DNA of 64,000 nucleotides from Burkholderiaceae bacterium. GTDB taxonomy: Bacteria > Pseudomonadota > Gammaproteobacteria > Burkholderiales > Burkholderiaceae_C. Below, in pieces: positions 28,995-39,966 of the stretch. Position 1 is the first letter of the stretch. Every line of letters starts with the position of its first letter. The stretch is from NCBI GenBank assembly GCA_016790175.1, contig JAEUPI010000217.1, positions 60,377 to 124,376 on the forward strand, given 5' to 3'. The notes beneath the pieces are model-generated. The model made no database searches. It was not told the origin of the DNA and saw nothing but the letters and a program-made list of their open reading frames with translations. The position numbers and the translations under genes were made by a program.

Positions 28995-30212
28995 TTGGAT
29001 TCCGCCGCGCCTTTGCCTGCGCCGGCGCAGGGCGATCGCACGCGCACGGTGCTCGTGGGCGTCGACGTCGGCCGCGGTGCGTCGTTCGATCCCACGCTGG
29101 ACGAACTGGCCTTGCTGGCCGAGTCGGCCGGCGACGAGCCGGTGGCCCGCCTGATCGCGCGCCGCAAGGCGCCAGACGCTGCGCTCTTCGTCGGCGCCGG
29201 CAAGGCCGACGAGATCAAGGCCCTGGTACAGCAGCACCAGGCCCACGGCGTATTGTTCGATCAGGCGCTCAGCCCGGCACAGCAGCGCAACCTCGAGCGT
29301 CACCTCGGCGTGCCGGTGGCCGACCGCACGGCGCTGATCCTGGAGATCTTCGCCCGCCGTGCGCAGAGCCACGAGGGCAAGCTGCAGGTGGAGCTGGCAC
29401 GTCTGCAGTACCTGTCGACGCGGCTGGTGCGGCGTTGGAGTCACCTCGAACGCCAGCGCGGCGGCGTCGGGCATCGCGGCGGACCGGGCGAGGCGCAGAT
29501 CGAGCTGGACCGGCGGATGATCGGTGAGCGCATCAAGGCCCTGAAGGCGCGCCTCGAACGGGTGCAGCGGCAACGCAATACGCAGCGCCGGGCACGCGAG
29601 AAGAGCGGCGCGTTTCGCGTCTCGCTCGTCGGCTACACCAACGCCGGCAAGTCCACGCTGTTCAATGCGCTCGTCAAGGCGCGTGCGTATGCGGCCGACC
29701 AGCTGTTCGCCACGCTCGACACCACCACCCGCTCGCTGTACCTCGACAGCCTCGGCCACGCGGTATCGCTGTCCGACACCGTCGGCTTCATCCGCGACCT
29801 GCCGCACAAGCTGGTCGAGGCGTTCCGTGCCACGCTCCAGGAGGCTGCCGAGGCCGACCTGCTGCTGCACGTGGTCGATGCGGCGAGTCCGACCCTGCAG
29901 GAGCAGCGTCGCGAGGTCGAACGCGTGCTGGCCGACATCGGCGCCGACGAAATTCCGCAGATCCTCGTCTACAACAAGCTCGATGCGCTCGAACACGCGC
30001 CGCGTGTGGCCAGCGACTGGATCGAGCGCTCCCCGGGGCGCTGGGTGCCGAGGGTGTTCGTCAGTGCGCTGCACGGGACCGGGCTCGACGAGCTGCGCAG
30101 CTGGATCGGCCGAGCCGGCGCCAGGGAAGGCTTGAGTCCACCGGTTTCGCCTCCAAATCCGGCTGCTGAAGCGTCGACGGCGGGTATCGGACAATCCGCC
30201 CCAACCACTTAG
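28995..30212 (+). CDS. hflX: ribosome-splitting GTPase HflX
   Basis: GTPase that binds and splits stalled 70S ribosomes, important in heat stress. The 405-residue protein has the N-terminal HflX domain with FVGAGKADEI, FDQALSPAQQRNLERHL and RRWSHLERQRGGVG. GGPGEAQIELDRRMI and the G domain (VGYTNAGKSTLFNAL, DTVGFIRDLP, YNKLDAL) follow. The first plausible start is TTG 28995, 4 bp after hfq; no in-frame ATG precedes the conserved part. Low use of TTG suggests translation coupled to hfq. Confidence 0.95.
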   Translation: MDSAAPLPAPAQGDRTRTVLVGVDVGRGASFDPTLDELALLAESAGDEPVARLIARRKAPDAALFVGAGKADEIKALVQQHQAHGVLFDQALSPAQQRNLERHLGVPVADRTALILEIFARRAQSHEGKLQVELARLQYLSTRLVRRWSHLERQRGGVGHRGGPGEAQIELDRRMIGERIKALKARLERVQRQRNTQRRAREKSGAFRVSLVGYTNAGKSTLFNALVKARAYAADQLFATLDTTTRSLYLDSLGHAVSLSDTVGFIRDLPHKLVEAFRATLQEAAEADLLLHVVDAASPTLQEQRREVERVLADIGADEIPQILVYNKLDALEHAPRVASDWIERSPGRWVPRVFVSALHGTGLDELRSWIGRAGAREGLSPPVSPPNPAAEASTAGIGQSAPTT

Positions 30213-30218
30213 AACGGC

Positions 30219-31553
30219 ATGAGCATGCGCCCATCGACGGTCTCCATCGACTCTACGCCGGGCATCGCACGGCGGTTCACCGATCTGCTGCGCGCCCTGC
30301 GTGCATTGCTGTTCGCGACGCTGCCGCGCCGACTCCCCGGTATGGCCATGGCCGGCCGGCAGGACGGACCGCCGGACCTCGACGAGCTGTGGCGCGATTT
30401 CAACCGCAAGCTCGGTGGTCTGTTCGGCGGCAAAGGCGGCGGTCCGCGCAGGCCGGAGCCGGAGCCCTCGGGCGGCGGCGGCCCGTCGTTCCAACCCGAC
30501 ATGAAGAGCGCCGGCATCGGTGCCGGTCTGATCGCACTGGTGGTGGCCGTGGTCTGGGCCGGCAGCGGCTTCTTCATCGTGCAGGAAGGCCACCAGGCCG
30601 TGGTGAGTACCTTCGGCAAGTACGCCTACACCGCGGACGCCGGTTTCCAGTGGCGATTCCCGTATCCGTTCCAGTCGCACGAGACCGTGCCGGTGACTCA
30701 GCTGCGTTCGCGCGATGTCGGTCGCAACACGATGGTGCAGGTCACCGGCTTGCGGGATTCGTCGATGCTGACGATGGACGAGAACATCGTCGATATCCGG
30801 TTCACGGTGCAATACCGCCTGAAGGACGCTCGTGCCTACCTGTTCGAAAACCGTGATCCCGATGCGGCGGTGGAACAGGCGGCGGAAAGTGCCGTGCGCG
30901 AGATCGTTGGCCGCAGCAAGGTCGACTCCGTCCTCTACGAACAGCGCGAGGCGTTGTCGGCCGATCTGGTCAAGTCGGTGCAGACGCAGCTCGATCGGCT
31001 GCATGCCGGCATCCTGGTCGTCAACGTGAACGTGCAGCATGTGCAGGTGCCCGAGCAGGTGCAGGCGGCATTCAATGACGCCGTGAAGGCGGGTGCCGAC
31101 CGCGACCGGCTGAAGAACGAAGGCCAGGCCTATGCCAGCGACGTGGTGCCCAAGGCGCGCGGCACGGCGGCACGCCTGAAAGAAGAGGCCGAGGGCTATC
31201 GCCAGCGCGTCATCGCCCAGGCCGACGGCGATGCGCAGCGGTTTCGCGCCGTGCTGTCGGAATACCAGCGTGCGCCCGCCGTGACCCGCGATCGGCTGTA
31301 CCTCGAGACGATGCAGCAGGTCTACTCGAACGTCAGCAAGGTGATGGTCGAGAGCCGGTCCGGCTCGAATCTGCTGTATCTGCCGCTCGACAGGCTGCTG
31401 CAGCAGTCGTCCGGCGCCGGCTCGTCGCCGCCGACCGGCAGCGGCGCCGCGGGAGGCAGCGACGCGGCCGGTGCTGCGGCGCCGGCATCGACCTCGTCCA
31501 CGGACTCGCGCTCGCGCGACGGTGGTCGCAGCCGCGAGCGCGAGAGCCGCTGA
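30219..31553 (+). CDS. hflK: FtsH modulator HflK
   Basis: Membrane-anchored SPFH/prohibitin-family protein that with HflC forms a large complex around the FtsH protease. The 444-residue protein has GPPDLDELWRDFNRKLGGL, a Gly-rich stretch, one membrane segment (GAGLIALVVAVVWAGSGFFI) and the SPFH domain starting EGHQAVVSTFGKYAYTADAG, then a Gly/Ser/Ala tail. The annotated ATG 30219 adds about 41 unusual hydrophobic/Arg residues before the normal family start; ATG 30342 would give a typical HflK. It lies 6 bp after hflX and 20 bp before hflC. Confidence 0.94.
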   Translation: MSMRPSTVSIDSTPGIARRFTDLLRALRALLFATLPRRLPGMAMAGRQDGPPDLDELWRDFNRKLGGLFGGKGGGPRRPEPEPSGGGGPSFQPDMKSAGIGAGLIALVVAVVWAGSGFFIVQEGHQAVVSTFGKYAYTADAGFQWRFPYPFQSHETVPVTQLRSRDVGRNTMVQVTGLRDSSMLTMDENIVDIRFTVQYRLKDARAYLFENRDPDAAVEQAAESAVREIVGRSKVDSVLYEQREALSADLVKSVQTQLDRLHAGILVVNVNVQHVQVPEQVQAAFNDAVKAGADRDRLKNEGQAYASDVVPKARGTAARLKEEAEGYRQRVIAQADGDAQRFRAVLSEYQRAPAVTRDRLYLETMQQVYSNVSKVMVESRSGSNLLYLPLDRLLQQSSGAGSSPPTGSGAAGGSDAAGAAAPASTSSTDSRSRDGGRSRERESR

Positions 31554-31573
31554 CGCGAGAGGAGAACAAGAAA

Positions 31574-32473
31574 ATGAACCGCATCGGTTTGTACGTCGCC
31601 GGCGCACTGATCGCGCTGATGATCGCCAGCTCCACACTCTTCATCGTCGACCAGAAGCAGGTCGGCGTGGTCTACGCGCTCGGCGAGATCAAGGAGGTGA
31701 TCACCGAACCCGGCCTGCATGCCAAGCTGCCGCCGCCGTTCCAGAACGTGGTCTTTCTCGACAAGCGCATCCAGACGCTCGACAGCGCCGAGACGCGACC
31801 GATCTTCACCGCCGAGAAGAAGAGTCTGGTCATCGACTGGCTCGCCAAATGGCGCATCTCGGAGCCGCGGCAGTTCATCCGCAACAACGGCACCGACCTG
31901 CGCAATCTCGAAAGCCGGCTGAGCCAGGTCGTGCAGGCGGCATTCAACGAAGAGGTCACCAAGCGAACGGTTCGTGGCGTGCTGGCCGGCGAGCGCGACA
32001 AGGTGATGCAGGACGTGCGCAGCCGGCTCGCCGACGAAGCCAAATCGTTCGGCATCGAGCTGGTCGATGTGCGCATCAAACGTGTCGACTTCGTGGCCGA
32101 CATCACCGACTCGGTGTACCGGCGCATGCAGTCCGAGCGGCAGCAGGTGGCCAACGAGCTGCGCTCGCAGGGCGCGGCCGAGGCCGAGCGCATTCGCGCC
32201 GACGCCGACAAGCAGCGTGAGGTCGTCATTGCCGAGGCCTACCGCGACGCGCAGAAGGTCAAGGGCGAAGGCGACGCGAAGGCCAGTGCGCTGTATGCCG
32301 ACGCCTTCGGGCGCGATCCGCAGTTCGCGCAGTTCTATCGAAGCTTGGAGGCCTATCGGGCGAGCTTCCGCAATCGCAGCGACGTGATGGTCGTCGACCC
32401 GTCGAGCGAATTCTTCAAGACGATGCGCGGCGGGGGTCCGTCAGCGCCGACGCCTGCCGCACCCAAGCGCTGA
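31574..32473 (+). CDS. hflC: FtsH modulator HflC
   Basis: Partner of HflK in the SPFH complex regulating FtsH at the inner membrane, 299 residues. One N-terminal membrane segment (IGLYVAGALIALMIASSTLF) is followed by IVDQKQVGVVYALGEIKEV, LAKWRISEPRQFI and EAERIRADADKQREVVIAEA, a coiled segment typical of the family. AGAGGAG upstream supports ATG 31574. The next gene encodes a small membrane protein of unknown role. Confidence 0.97.
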   Translation: MNRIGLYVAGALIALMIASSTLFIVDQKQVGVVYALGEIKEVITEPGLHAKLPPPFQNVVFLDKRIQTLDSAETRPIFTAEKKSLVIDWLAKWRISEPRQFIRNNGTDLRNLESRLSQVVQAAFNEEVTKRTVRGVLAGERDKVMQDVRSRLADEAKSFGIELVDVRIKRVDFVADITDSVYRRMQSERQQVANELRSQGAAEAERIRADADKQREVVIAEAYRDAQKVKGEGDAKASALYADAFGRDPQFAQFYRSLEAYRASFRNRSDVMVVDPSSEFFKTMRGGGPSAPTPAAPKR

Positions 32474-32493
32474 AGCCGACCAGGGCCTGGGGC

Positions 32494-32682
32494 ATGGGCG
32501 ACTTCCTGCTGGGCGCATTGGCCTTGATGCTGGTCATCGAAGGGCTGCTGCCGTTTCTGAGTCCCGGCACCTGGCGCGAGGTCTTCGAGCGCGCCATCCG
32601 CATGAGCGACGGCCAGATCCGCTTTCTGGGACTGTCGAGCATGCTGGTCGGCCTGCTGCTGCTCGCCGTGTTCTGGCGCTGA
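32494..32682 (+). CDS. DUF2065 small membrane protein (YjeT-like)
   Basis: A 62-residue protein with two predicted membrane helices (FLLGALALMLVIEGLLPFL and FLGLSSMLVGLLLLAVFW) joined by a charged loop with TWREVFERAIRMSD. This matches the DUF2065/YjeT family, which regularly follows hflC. Function unknown; a role with the HflKC-FtsH complex can be suspected from position only. Confidence 0.85.
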   Translation: MGDFLLGALALMLVIEGLLPFLSPGTWREVFERAIRMSDGQIRFLGLSSMLVGLLLLAVFWR

Positions 32683-32698
32683 CACGGTGCAGGGCGCC

Positions 32699-32727
32699 CG
32701 GGTCGGCACAGGTCCGACCCGTACAAT
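32699..32727 (+). promoter_or_regulatory. inverted repeat abutting the hisZ -10 box
   Basis: CGGGTCGG (32699-32706) and CCGACCCG (32714-32721) form a perfect 8-bp inverted repeat with a 7-nt gap, ending exactly where TACAAT (32722-32727) begins. It could be an operator occupying the spacer of the hisZ promoter, or a transcript-end hairpin for the upstream hfl operon; no T-run follows directly. hisZ starts 27 bp further on. Confidence 0.4.
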
Positions 32728-32754
32728 GCCGTTTTCAATACCCCGGTGTTTCCG

Positions 32755-35287
<2,533 letters not shown>

Positions 35288-35323
35288 CGCGGCGCCGGAC
35301 CGACAGACGAGGAGAACGACCGC

Positions 35324-35845
35324 ATGCTCACCGACGACGGCAAGCACCTGTACGTCTCATGGGACGAGTACCACATGCTGATCGAGCGCCTGGCGCTCAA
35401 GGTGGCCGCATCGAAATGGCCCTTCGATCAGATCCTGTGCCTGGCACGCGGCGGCATGCGCCCCGGTGACGTGCTGTCGCGCGTGTTCGATCTGCCGCTG
35501 GCGATCATGTCGACCAGCAGCTATCGGGCCGACGCGGGCACGATTCAAGGCCGGCTCGACCTGGCCAAGTACATCACGATGCCGAAAGGCGAACTTGCCG
35601 GGCGCGTGCTGCTCGTCGACGACCTCGCCGATTCAGGCGTCACGCTGCGCGCGGTGGTCGATCGTCTGCGCAGCATGCCCTCGATCAGCGAGCTGCGCTC
35701 CGCCGTCATCTGGGTCAAGGGCGTGTCGTCGTACACGCCGGACTATTTCGTCGAGATGCTGCCCACCAGCCCGTGGATCCACCAGCCGTTCGAAGAGTAC
35801 GACCAGCTGCGGCCAGAAGGGCTGGCCAAGAAGTTTGCGGTGTGA
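35324..35845 (+). CDS. purine-type phosphoribosyltransferase
   Basis: A 173-residue type I phosphoribosyltransferase with the PRPP-binding motif RVLLVDDLADSGVTL near residue 96 and ILCLARGGMRPGDVLSRV earlier. The C-terminal WIHQPFEEYDQL resembles xanthine/hypoxanthine-guanine salvage enzymes. It would convert a free purine base and PRPP to a nucleotide, which suits the purA neighbour 36 bp upstream. The exact base is not determinable. GGAGAA sits 8 nt before the ATG. Confidence 0.85.
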   Translation: MLTDDGKHLYVSWDEYHMLIERLALKVAASKWPFDQILCLARGGMRPGDVLSRVFDLPLAIMSTSSYRADAGTIQGRLDLAKYITMPKGELAGRVLLVDDLADSGVTLRAVVDRLRSMPSISELRSAVIWVKGVSSYTPDYFVEMLPTSPWIHQPFEEYDQLRPEGLAKKFAV

Positions 35846-35866
35846 GCCGGCCGCTGCGCGAAGATC

Positions 35867-35894
35867 AAAGAAAAAGGGCTGGCAACGCCAGCCC
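35867..35894 (-). terminator. intrinsic terminator of tRNA-Leu
   Basis: GGGCTGGC (35876-35883), loop AAC and GCCAGCCC (35887-35894) form a perfect 8-bp hairpin. On the minus strand it is followed by TTTTTCTTTG, a textbook intrinsic terminator 40 bp past the tRNA 3' end. It may also slow convergent transcription from the phosphoribosyltransferase gene. Confidence 0.88.
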
Positions 35895-35933
35895 GCTACA
35901 TCGTTCGGCCTTTGCCGTGCCGCCTTCGTCGTT

Positions 35934-36018
<85 letters not shown>

Positions 36019-36089
36019 ACAGGCACAACAGCCAGGAATTCTATATCAAGACCACCACCAAACCCGCCGCGCCGCTGGCCGCGGCACTG

Positions 36090-38297
36090 ATGAGCGAGAT
36101 CACCGGCACTGTTGCCGGCCATCGCGACGGGCACGGCTTCGTGCAGCGCGACGACGGCGAGGCCGACATCTACCTCTCGCCGCAGGAAATGCGCGCCGTG
36201 CTGCACCGCGACCGCGTGCGGGTGCGTGTCGTGCGCTACGACCGCCGCGGCCGCCCGGAGGGACGTGTGCTCGACATCGTCGAACGCCGCAAGACCACCA
36301 TCATCGGCCGCCTGCTGCACGAAAACGGCATCTGGCTGGTGGCGCCGGAGGACCGGCGCTACGGCCAGGACATCCTGATTCCGAAGAACGCCACGGCATC
36401 GGCCACGGTGGGGCAGGTGGTGGCACTCGAGCTGACCGAGCCGCCGTCGATGTTCTCGCAGCCGGTGGGGCGAGTGATCGAGGTTCTCGGCGAAATCGAC
36501 GACCCGGGCATGGAGATCGAGATCGCGGTGCGCAAGTACGAGGTGCCTCACCGCTTCTCGCCTGAGGCGCTGGCCCAGGCAGCCGCGATTCCCGAGGAGT
36601 TGCGTGCGGCAGACCTGCGCCATCGCGTCGACCTGCGCGACGTGCCGCTAGTGACCATTGACGGCGAGGATGCACGCGATTTCGACGATGCCGTCTACTG
36701 CGAGCCCCATCGCCGGCCGCGCGCGAAGGCGAGCGATGGCTGGCGGCTGCTGGTGGCGATTGCCGACGTGAGCCACTACGTGAAGCCCGGCGAGCCCATC
36801 GATACCGACGCTTACGAACGCGCGACCTCGGTCTACTTTCCGCGACGCGTGATCCCGATGCTGCCGGAGAAACTCTCCAACGGGCTGTGTTCGCTGAACC
36901 CCGACGAGGATCGCCTGTGCATGGTGTGCGACATGGTCGTCGACGCCCACGGCGACATCGCGGCCTACCAGTTCTTTCCGGCCGTGATGCGCTCGCACGC
37001 GAGGCTCACCTATGCCGAGGTGGCCGCGATCGTGGGCAACACCCGGGGGCCCGAGGCCCAGCGTCGCGCCGAACTCGTGCCCCATCTGGTGCATCTTCAC
37101 GAGGTCTATCGGGCATTGCTCAAGCGCCGCGGCACGCGCGGTGCCGTCGACTTCGAAACCACCGAGACGCAGATCGTCTGCGACGACAACGGGCGCATCG
37201 AGCGCATCGTGCCGCGGGTGCGCAACGAGGCGCACCGGCTGATCGAGGAGGCGATGCTGGCTGCCAACGTCTGTGCCGCCGAGTTCATCCAGGAACACAA
37301 CCATGCCGCGCTGTACCGCGTGCACGAAGGCCCCACGCCGGAGAAGCGCACGACGCTGATGAACTACCTGCGCACGCTCGGCCTGGCGCTGCCGCTGTCC
37401 GAGGAGCCCACACCCGGCGAGCTGCAGGCGATCGCGGTGGCCACGCGCGAGCGGCCGGATGCGACGCAGATCCACGCGATGCTGCTGCGCTCGATGCAGC
37501 AGGCGCACTACACCGCCTCCAACAGCGGTCACTTCGGTCTGGCCTACGACGCCTACACGCACTTCACCAGCCCGATCCGCCGCTATCCGGACCTGCTGGT
37601 GCATCGCGTGATCAAGGCCCTCCTGCATGGCCGGCGGTACCACCTCCAAGGCAGCGAGGCGGAAGAAGAAAGCAGGCGCCGTGCGCCGGCCAAGGCGCCG
37701 GCCAAGTCGACGACCAAGCGCGCGATCAGCGCGCTCGAGATGGAACAGTGGAACGCTGCCGGAGCCCATTGCAGCACCAACGAACGGCGGGCCGACGAAG
37801 CCTCGCGCGACGTCGAGGCCTGGCTCAAGTGTCGCTACATGCGCGAGCACCTCGGCGAAGAATTTTCGGGCACCGTCAGCGCGGTCACGTCGTTCGGCTT
37901 GTTCGTCACGTTGGACGATCTGTACGTCGACGGCCTGGTTCATATCACCGAGATCGGCGGCGGCTACTACCGCTACGACGAGGTTCGCCAGGAGCTGCAC
38001 GGCGAACGCAGCGGCGTGCGTTATGCCGCCGGCGCGCGGGTGCGAGTTCAGGTCAGTCGGGTCGACCTCGATAGCCGGCGCATCGACTTCCGCATGGTGC
38101 GCGAGGGCGACGCCGAGCGGCTGCTGTCACGTGGGCGCAAGGCCGAGCCGCGGCGGGCGAGCGACGAACTCGCGTCGGTTCAGGCCCGCGATCGCGCGGC
38201 CCGACAGGCCGCCAAGACGGCGGCCCGTGCCCGGCCGAAAGCCACGAAGGCCCGGGACACGGGCAGGGGATCGCGCAAGCGCGCCGGTCGTCGCTGA
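36090..38297 (+). CDS. rnr: ribonuclease R lacking the N-terminal HTH domain
   Basis: Processive 3'-5' exoribonuclease of the RNB family that degrades structured RNA. The protein has a cold-shock-like domain (GTVAGHRDGHGFVQRDDGEA) and the RNB catalytic core (DGEDARDFDDAVYC with the metal Asp cluster; AIADVSHYVKPGEPIDTDAY). TSPIRRYPDLLVHRVIKALL, an S1 domain (FSGTVSAVTSFGLFVTLDDL) and a Lys/Arg-rich tail follow. At 735 residues it is shorter than E. coli RNase R (813), because the usual N-terminal helix-turn-helix is missing. ATG 36090 is 71 bp from the divergent tRNA; the frame extends to 35991 only through tRNA sequence, so that part is not believable. Confidence 0.93.
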   Translation: MSEITGTVAGHRDGHGFVQRDDGEADIYLSPQEMRAVLHRDRVRVRVVRYDRRGRPEGRVLDIVERRKTTIIGRLLHENGIWLVAPEDRRYGQDILIPKNATASATVGQVVALELTEPPSMFSQPVGRVIEVLGEIDDPGMEIEIAVRKYEVPHRFSPEALAQAAAIPEELRAADLRHRVDLRDVPLVTIDGEDARDFDDAVYCEPHRRPRAKASDGWRLLVAIADVSHYVKPGEPIDTDAYERATSVYFPRRVIPMLPEKLSNGLCSLNPDEDRLCMVCDMVVDAHGDIAAYQFFPAVMRSHARLTYAEVAAIVGNTRGPEAQRRAELVPHLVHLHEVYRALLKRRGTRGAVDFETTETQIVCDDNGRIERIVPRVRNEAHRLIEEAMLAANVCAAEFIQEHNHAALYRVHEGPTPEKRTTLMNYLRTLGLALPLSEEPTPGELQAIAVATRERPDATQIHAMLLRSMQQAHYTASNSGHFGLAYDAYTHFTSPIRRYPDLLVHRVIKALLHGRRYHLQGSEAEEESRRRAPAKAPAKSTTKRAISALEMEQWNAAGAHCSTNERRADEASRDVEAWLKCRYMREHLGEEFSGTVSAVTSFGLFVTLDDLYVDGLVHITEIGGGYYRYDEVRQELHGERSGVRYAAGARVRVQVSRVDLDSRRIDFRMVREGDAERLLSRGRKAEPRRASDELASVQARDRAARQAAKTAARARPKATKARDTGRGSRKRAGRR

Positions 38298-38333
38298 GCC
38301 GCTGCGTGTCTTCAGCGACCGGTTCGCCGGCCG

Positions 38334-39914
38334 TCAACGCGCCGCTGCGCGCAGCGTGTCGGCGGCATCGACCATCGCATCAACCAGGTCGGCGGCGAGC
38401 AGCGGACCCTGTGTCGGCGAACGGTCGGCTGCCCAGCCATGTAGATGCACCGACGCCGTCGCGGCATCGACCGCGGACGGCTCGCCTTGCCCGATCTGCG
38501 ACCAGTGGCCGCCGATCCAGCCGGCGAGAACGTCGCCGGTGCCGGCCGTTGCAAGGCGTGCATTGCCGCTGGCGTTGATCAGCGGCAATCCCGTCGGCGT
38601 CGCGACGACCGTGCCCGAGCCCTTGAGCACGACCACGCACGCAAGCTGAGCGGCCAGCCGGCCTGCGGACTGCAGTCGATCGGCCTGCACGTCGGTGACC
38701 GAGCAGCCCAGCAATCGGGCGGCTTCGAGCGGATGCGGCGTCAGCACCGTGGGCAACCCGCGTTGTGCGCGTGCGCGCAGGGCCGATGCGAGGGCGGGTT
38801 CGGCGGCCACCGCGTTCAGTGCATCGGCATCGAGGACCAGCCGCGCGGCATGGTGCAGCACCGTCGGCAGCGGCTCGCGCACCGCATCGCCACCGCCGCA
38901 GCCGCAGACCACGGTCGAGTCCATCAGCACGGCGTGCTGAAGCACCGACGCCGACGACCGCCACATGAGTTCCGGGCGTGTGGGATCGAAGCCCGAGCCG
39001 CCGCCGAGTGGCGCCACCCACACCCGGCCAGCGCCGCTGCCGAGCGCGCCGCGCGCCGCAAGCCACGCCGCGCCGACCATGCCTGTGGCGCCGCCCAGCA
39101 CCACCACGTTGCCGAAGCTGCCCTTGTGCTGGTCATGGCGACGGCGGGGCAGCAGCCATTGCACTCGATCCGGCCCGACCAGCAACGCCGTGGCCGAGTC
39201 GTCTGCAGGCGCAGCACCGAGATCGTCGAACCAGACCTGTCCGGCCAGCTCACGTCCGGACCCGGTGAACAGCCCCGGTTTGAGCGACAGCAGCGACAAA
39301 CTGTGCTCTGCACGAACCGCGAGACCTCCCGGCACCCGGCCGGTGTCGCCGTCGAGGCCCGACGGCAGATCGATCGCCAGCACGGTGCGTCCTGACGCGA
39401 GCATGGCCGATGCCGCCTGCGCCAGTGGACCCGATTCGATGCCACGACCACCGAGCCCGAGCAGTGCGTCGATCACCAGATCAGCATCCAACCGCTCGGG
39501 CGGCCCGGTGTGCACCGTCAGCCCCGCCTCACGTGCCTTCCGCAACGCGTCGGCCGCATCGTCGGGCAGGCGATCGCTGGCCCCCAAATGCCACAGTCGC
39601 ACATCGCGACCGAGGCGTTTCAGATCCACGGCAGCCACGAGGCCATCGCCGCCGTTGTTGCCGGGGCCGCAGCAGATGTCCACGCGAAGCGCATGCGGCG
39701 CAATGGCCAAGGCCAGGCGAGCGGTGGCATGGCCGGCACGGGCCATCAGCGTGTGCGGCGGCAGCGTGAGCGCAGCGCGTTGCTCGGCGGCGCGGCTGGC
39801 GGCGGTATCGTGCAGCGGCCAGCTGCGCCGAATGGGCAGCACCGGGCAAGGCATGGTCGACGCCGGGCTCGCGTGCATCAGGGGAACAGGGTTCGCCGCC
39901 TTGGATGAGGGCAT
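38334..39914 (-). CDS. nnr: bifunctional NAD(P)H-hydrate epimerase/dehydratase
   Basis: Repairs damaged NADHX and NADPHX. The N-terminal YjeF_N epimerase domain (PPHTLMARAGHATARLALAI; VDICCGPGNNGGDGLVAAVDL; VIDALLGLGGRG) interconverts epimers. The C-terminal carbohydrate-kinase-like domain (KGSFGNVVVLGGATGMVGAA; PTVLTPHPLEAARLLG; LATAGTGDVLAGWIGG) is the ATP/ADP-dependent dehydratase. From ATG 39914 the protein has about 526 residues; starts at 39878 or 39854 are equally possible and nearer to the usual family N-terminus. It is convergent with rnr and divergent from the TRAP receptor gene. Confidence 0.92.
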   Translation of the reverse strand: MPSSKAANPVPLMHASPASTMPCPVLPIRRSWPLHDTAASRAAEQRAALTLPPHTLMARAGHATARLALAIAPHALRVDICCGPGNNGGDGLVAAVDLKRLGRDVRLWHLGASDRLPDDAADALRKAREAGLTVHTGPPERLDADLVIDALLGLGGRGIESGPLAQAASAMLASGRTVLAIDLPSGLDGDTGRVPGGLAVRAEHSLSLLSLKPGLFTGSGRELAGQVWFDDLGAAPADDSATALLVGPDRVQWLLPRRRHDQHKGSFGNVVVLGGATGMVGAAWLAARGALGSGAGRVWVAPLGGGSGFDPTRPELMWRSSASVLQHAVLMDSTVVCGCGGGDAVREPLPTVLHHAARLVLDADALNAVAAEPALASALRARAQRGLPTVLTPHPLEAARLLGCSVTDVQADRLQSAGRLAAQLACVVVLKGSGTVVATPTGLPLINASGNARLATAGTGDVLAGWIGGHWSQIGQGEPSAVDAATASVHLHGWAADRSPTQGPLLAADLVDAMVDAADTLRAAAR

Positions 39915-39966
39915 GCATTGTGCTTTACTCTCGCGTTCGTACCGTTTTCTGACGCAAGAGGATTCA

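Noticed and set aside
28836-31637. Minus-strand open frame of 933 codons across hfq-hflX-hflK
   Set aside because: It is a shadow of three real conserved genes on the plus strand; composition is Arg/Ala/His-rich without motifs.
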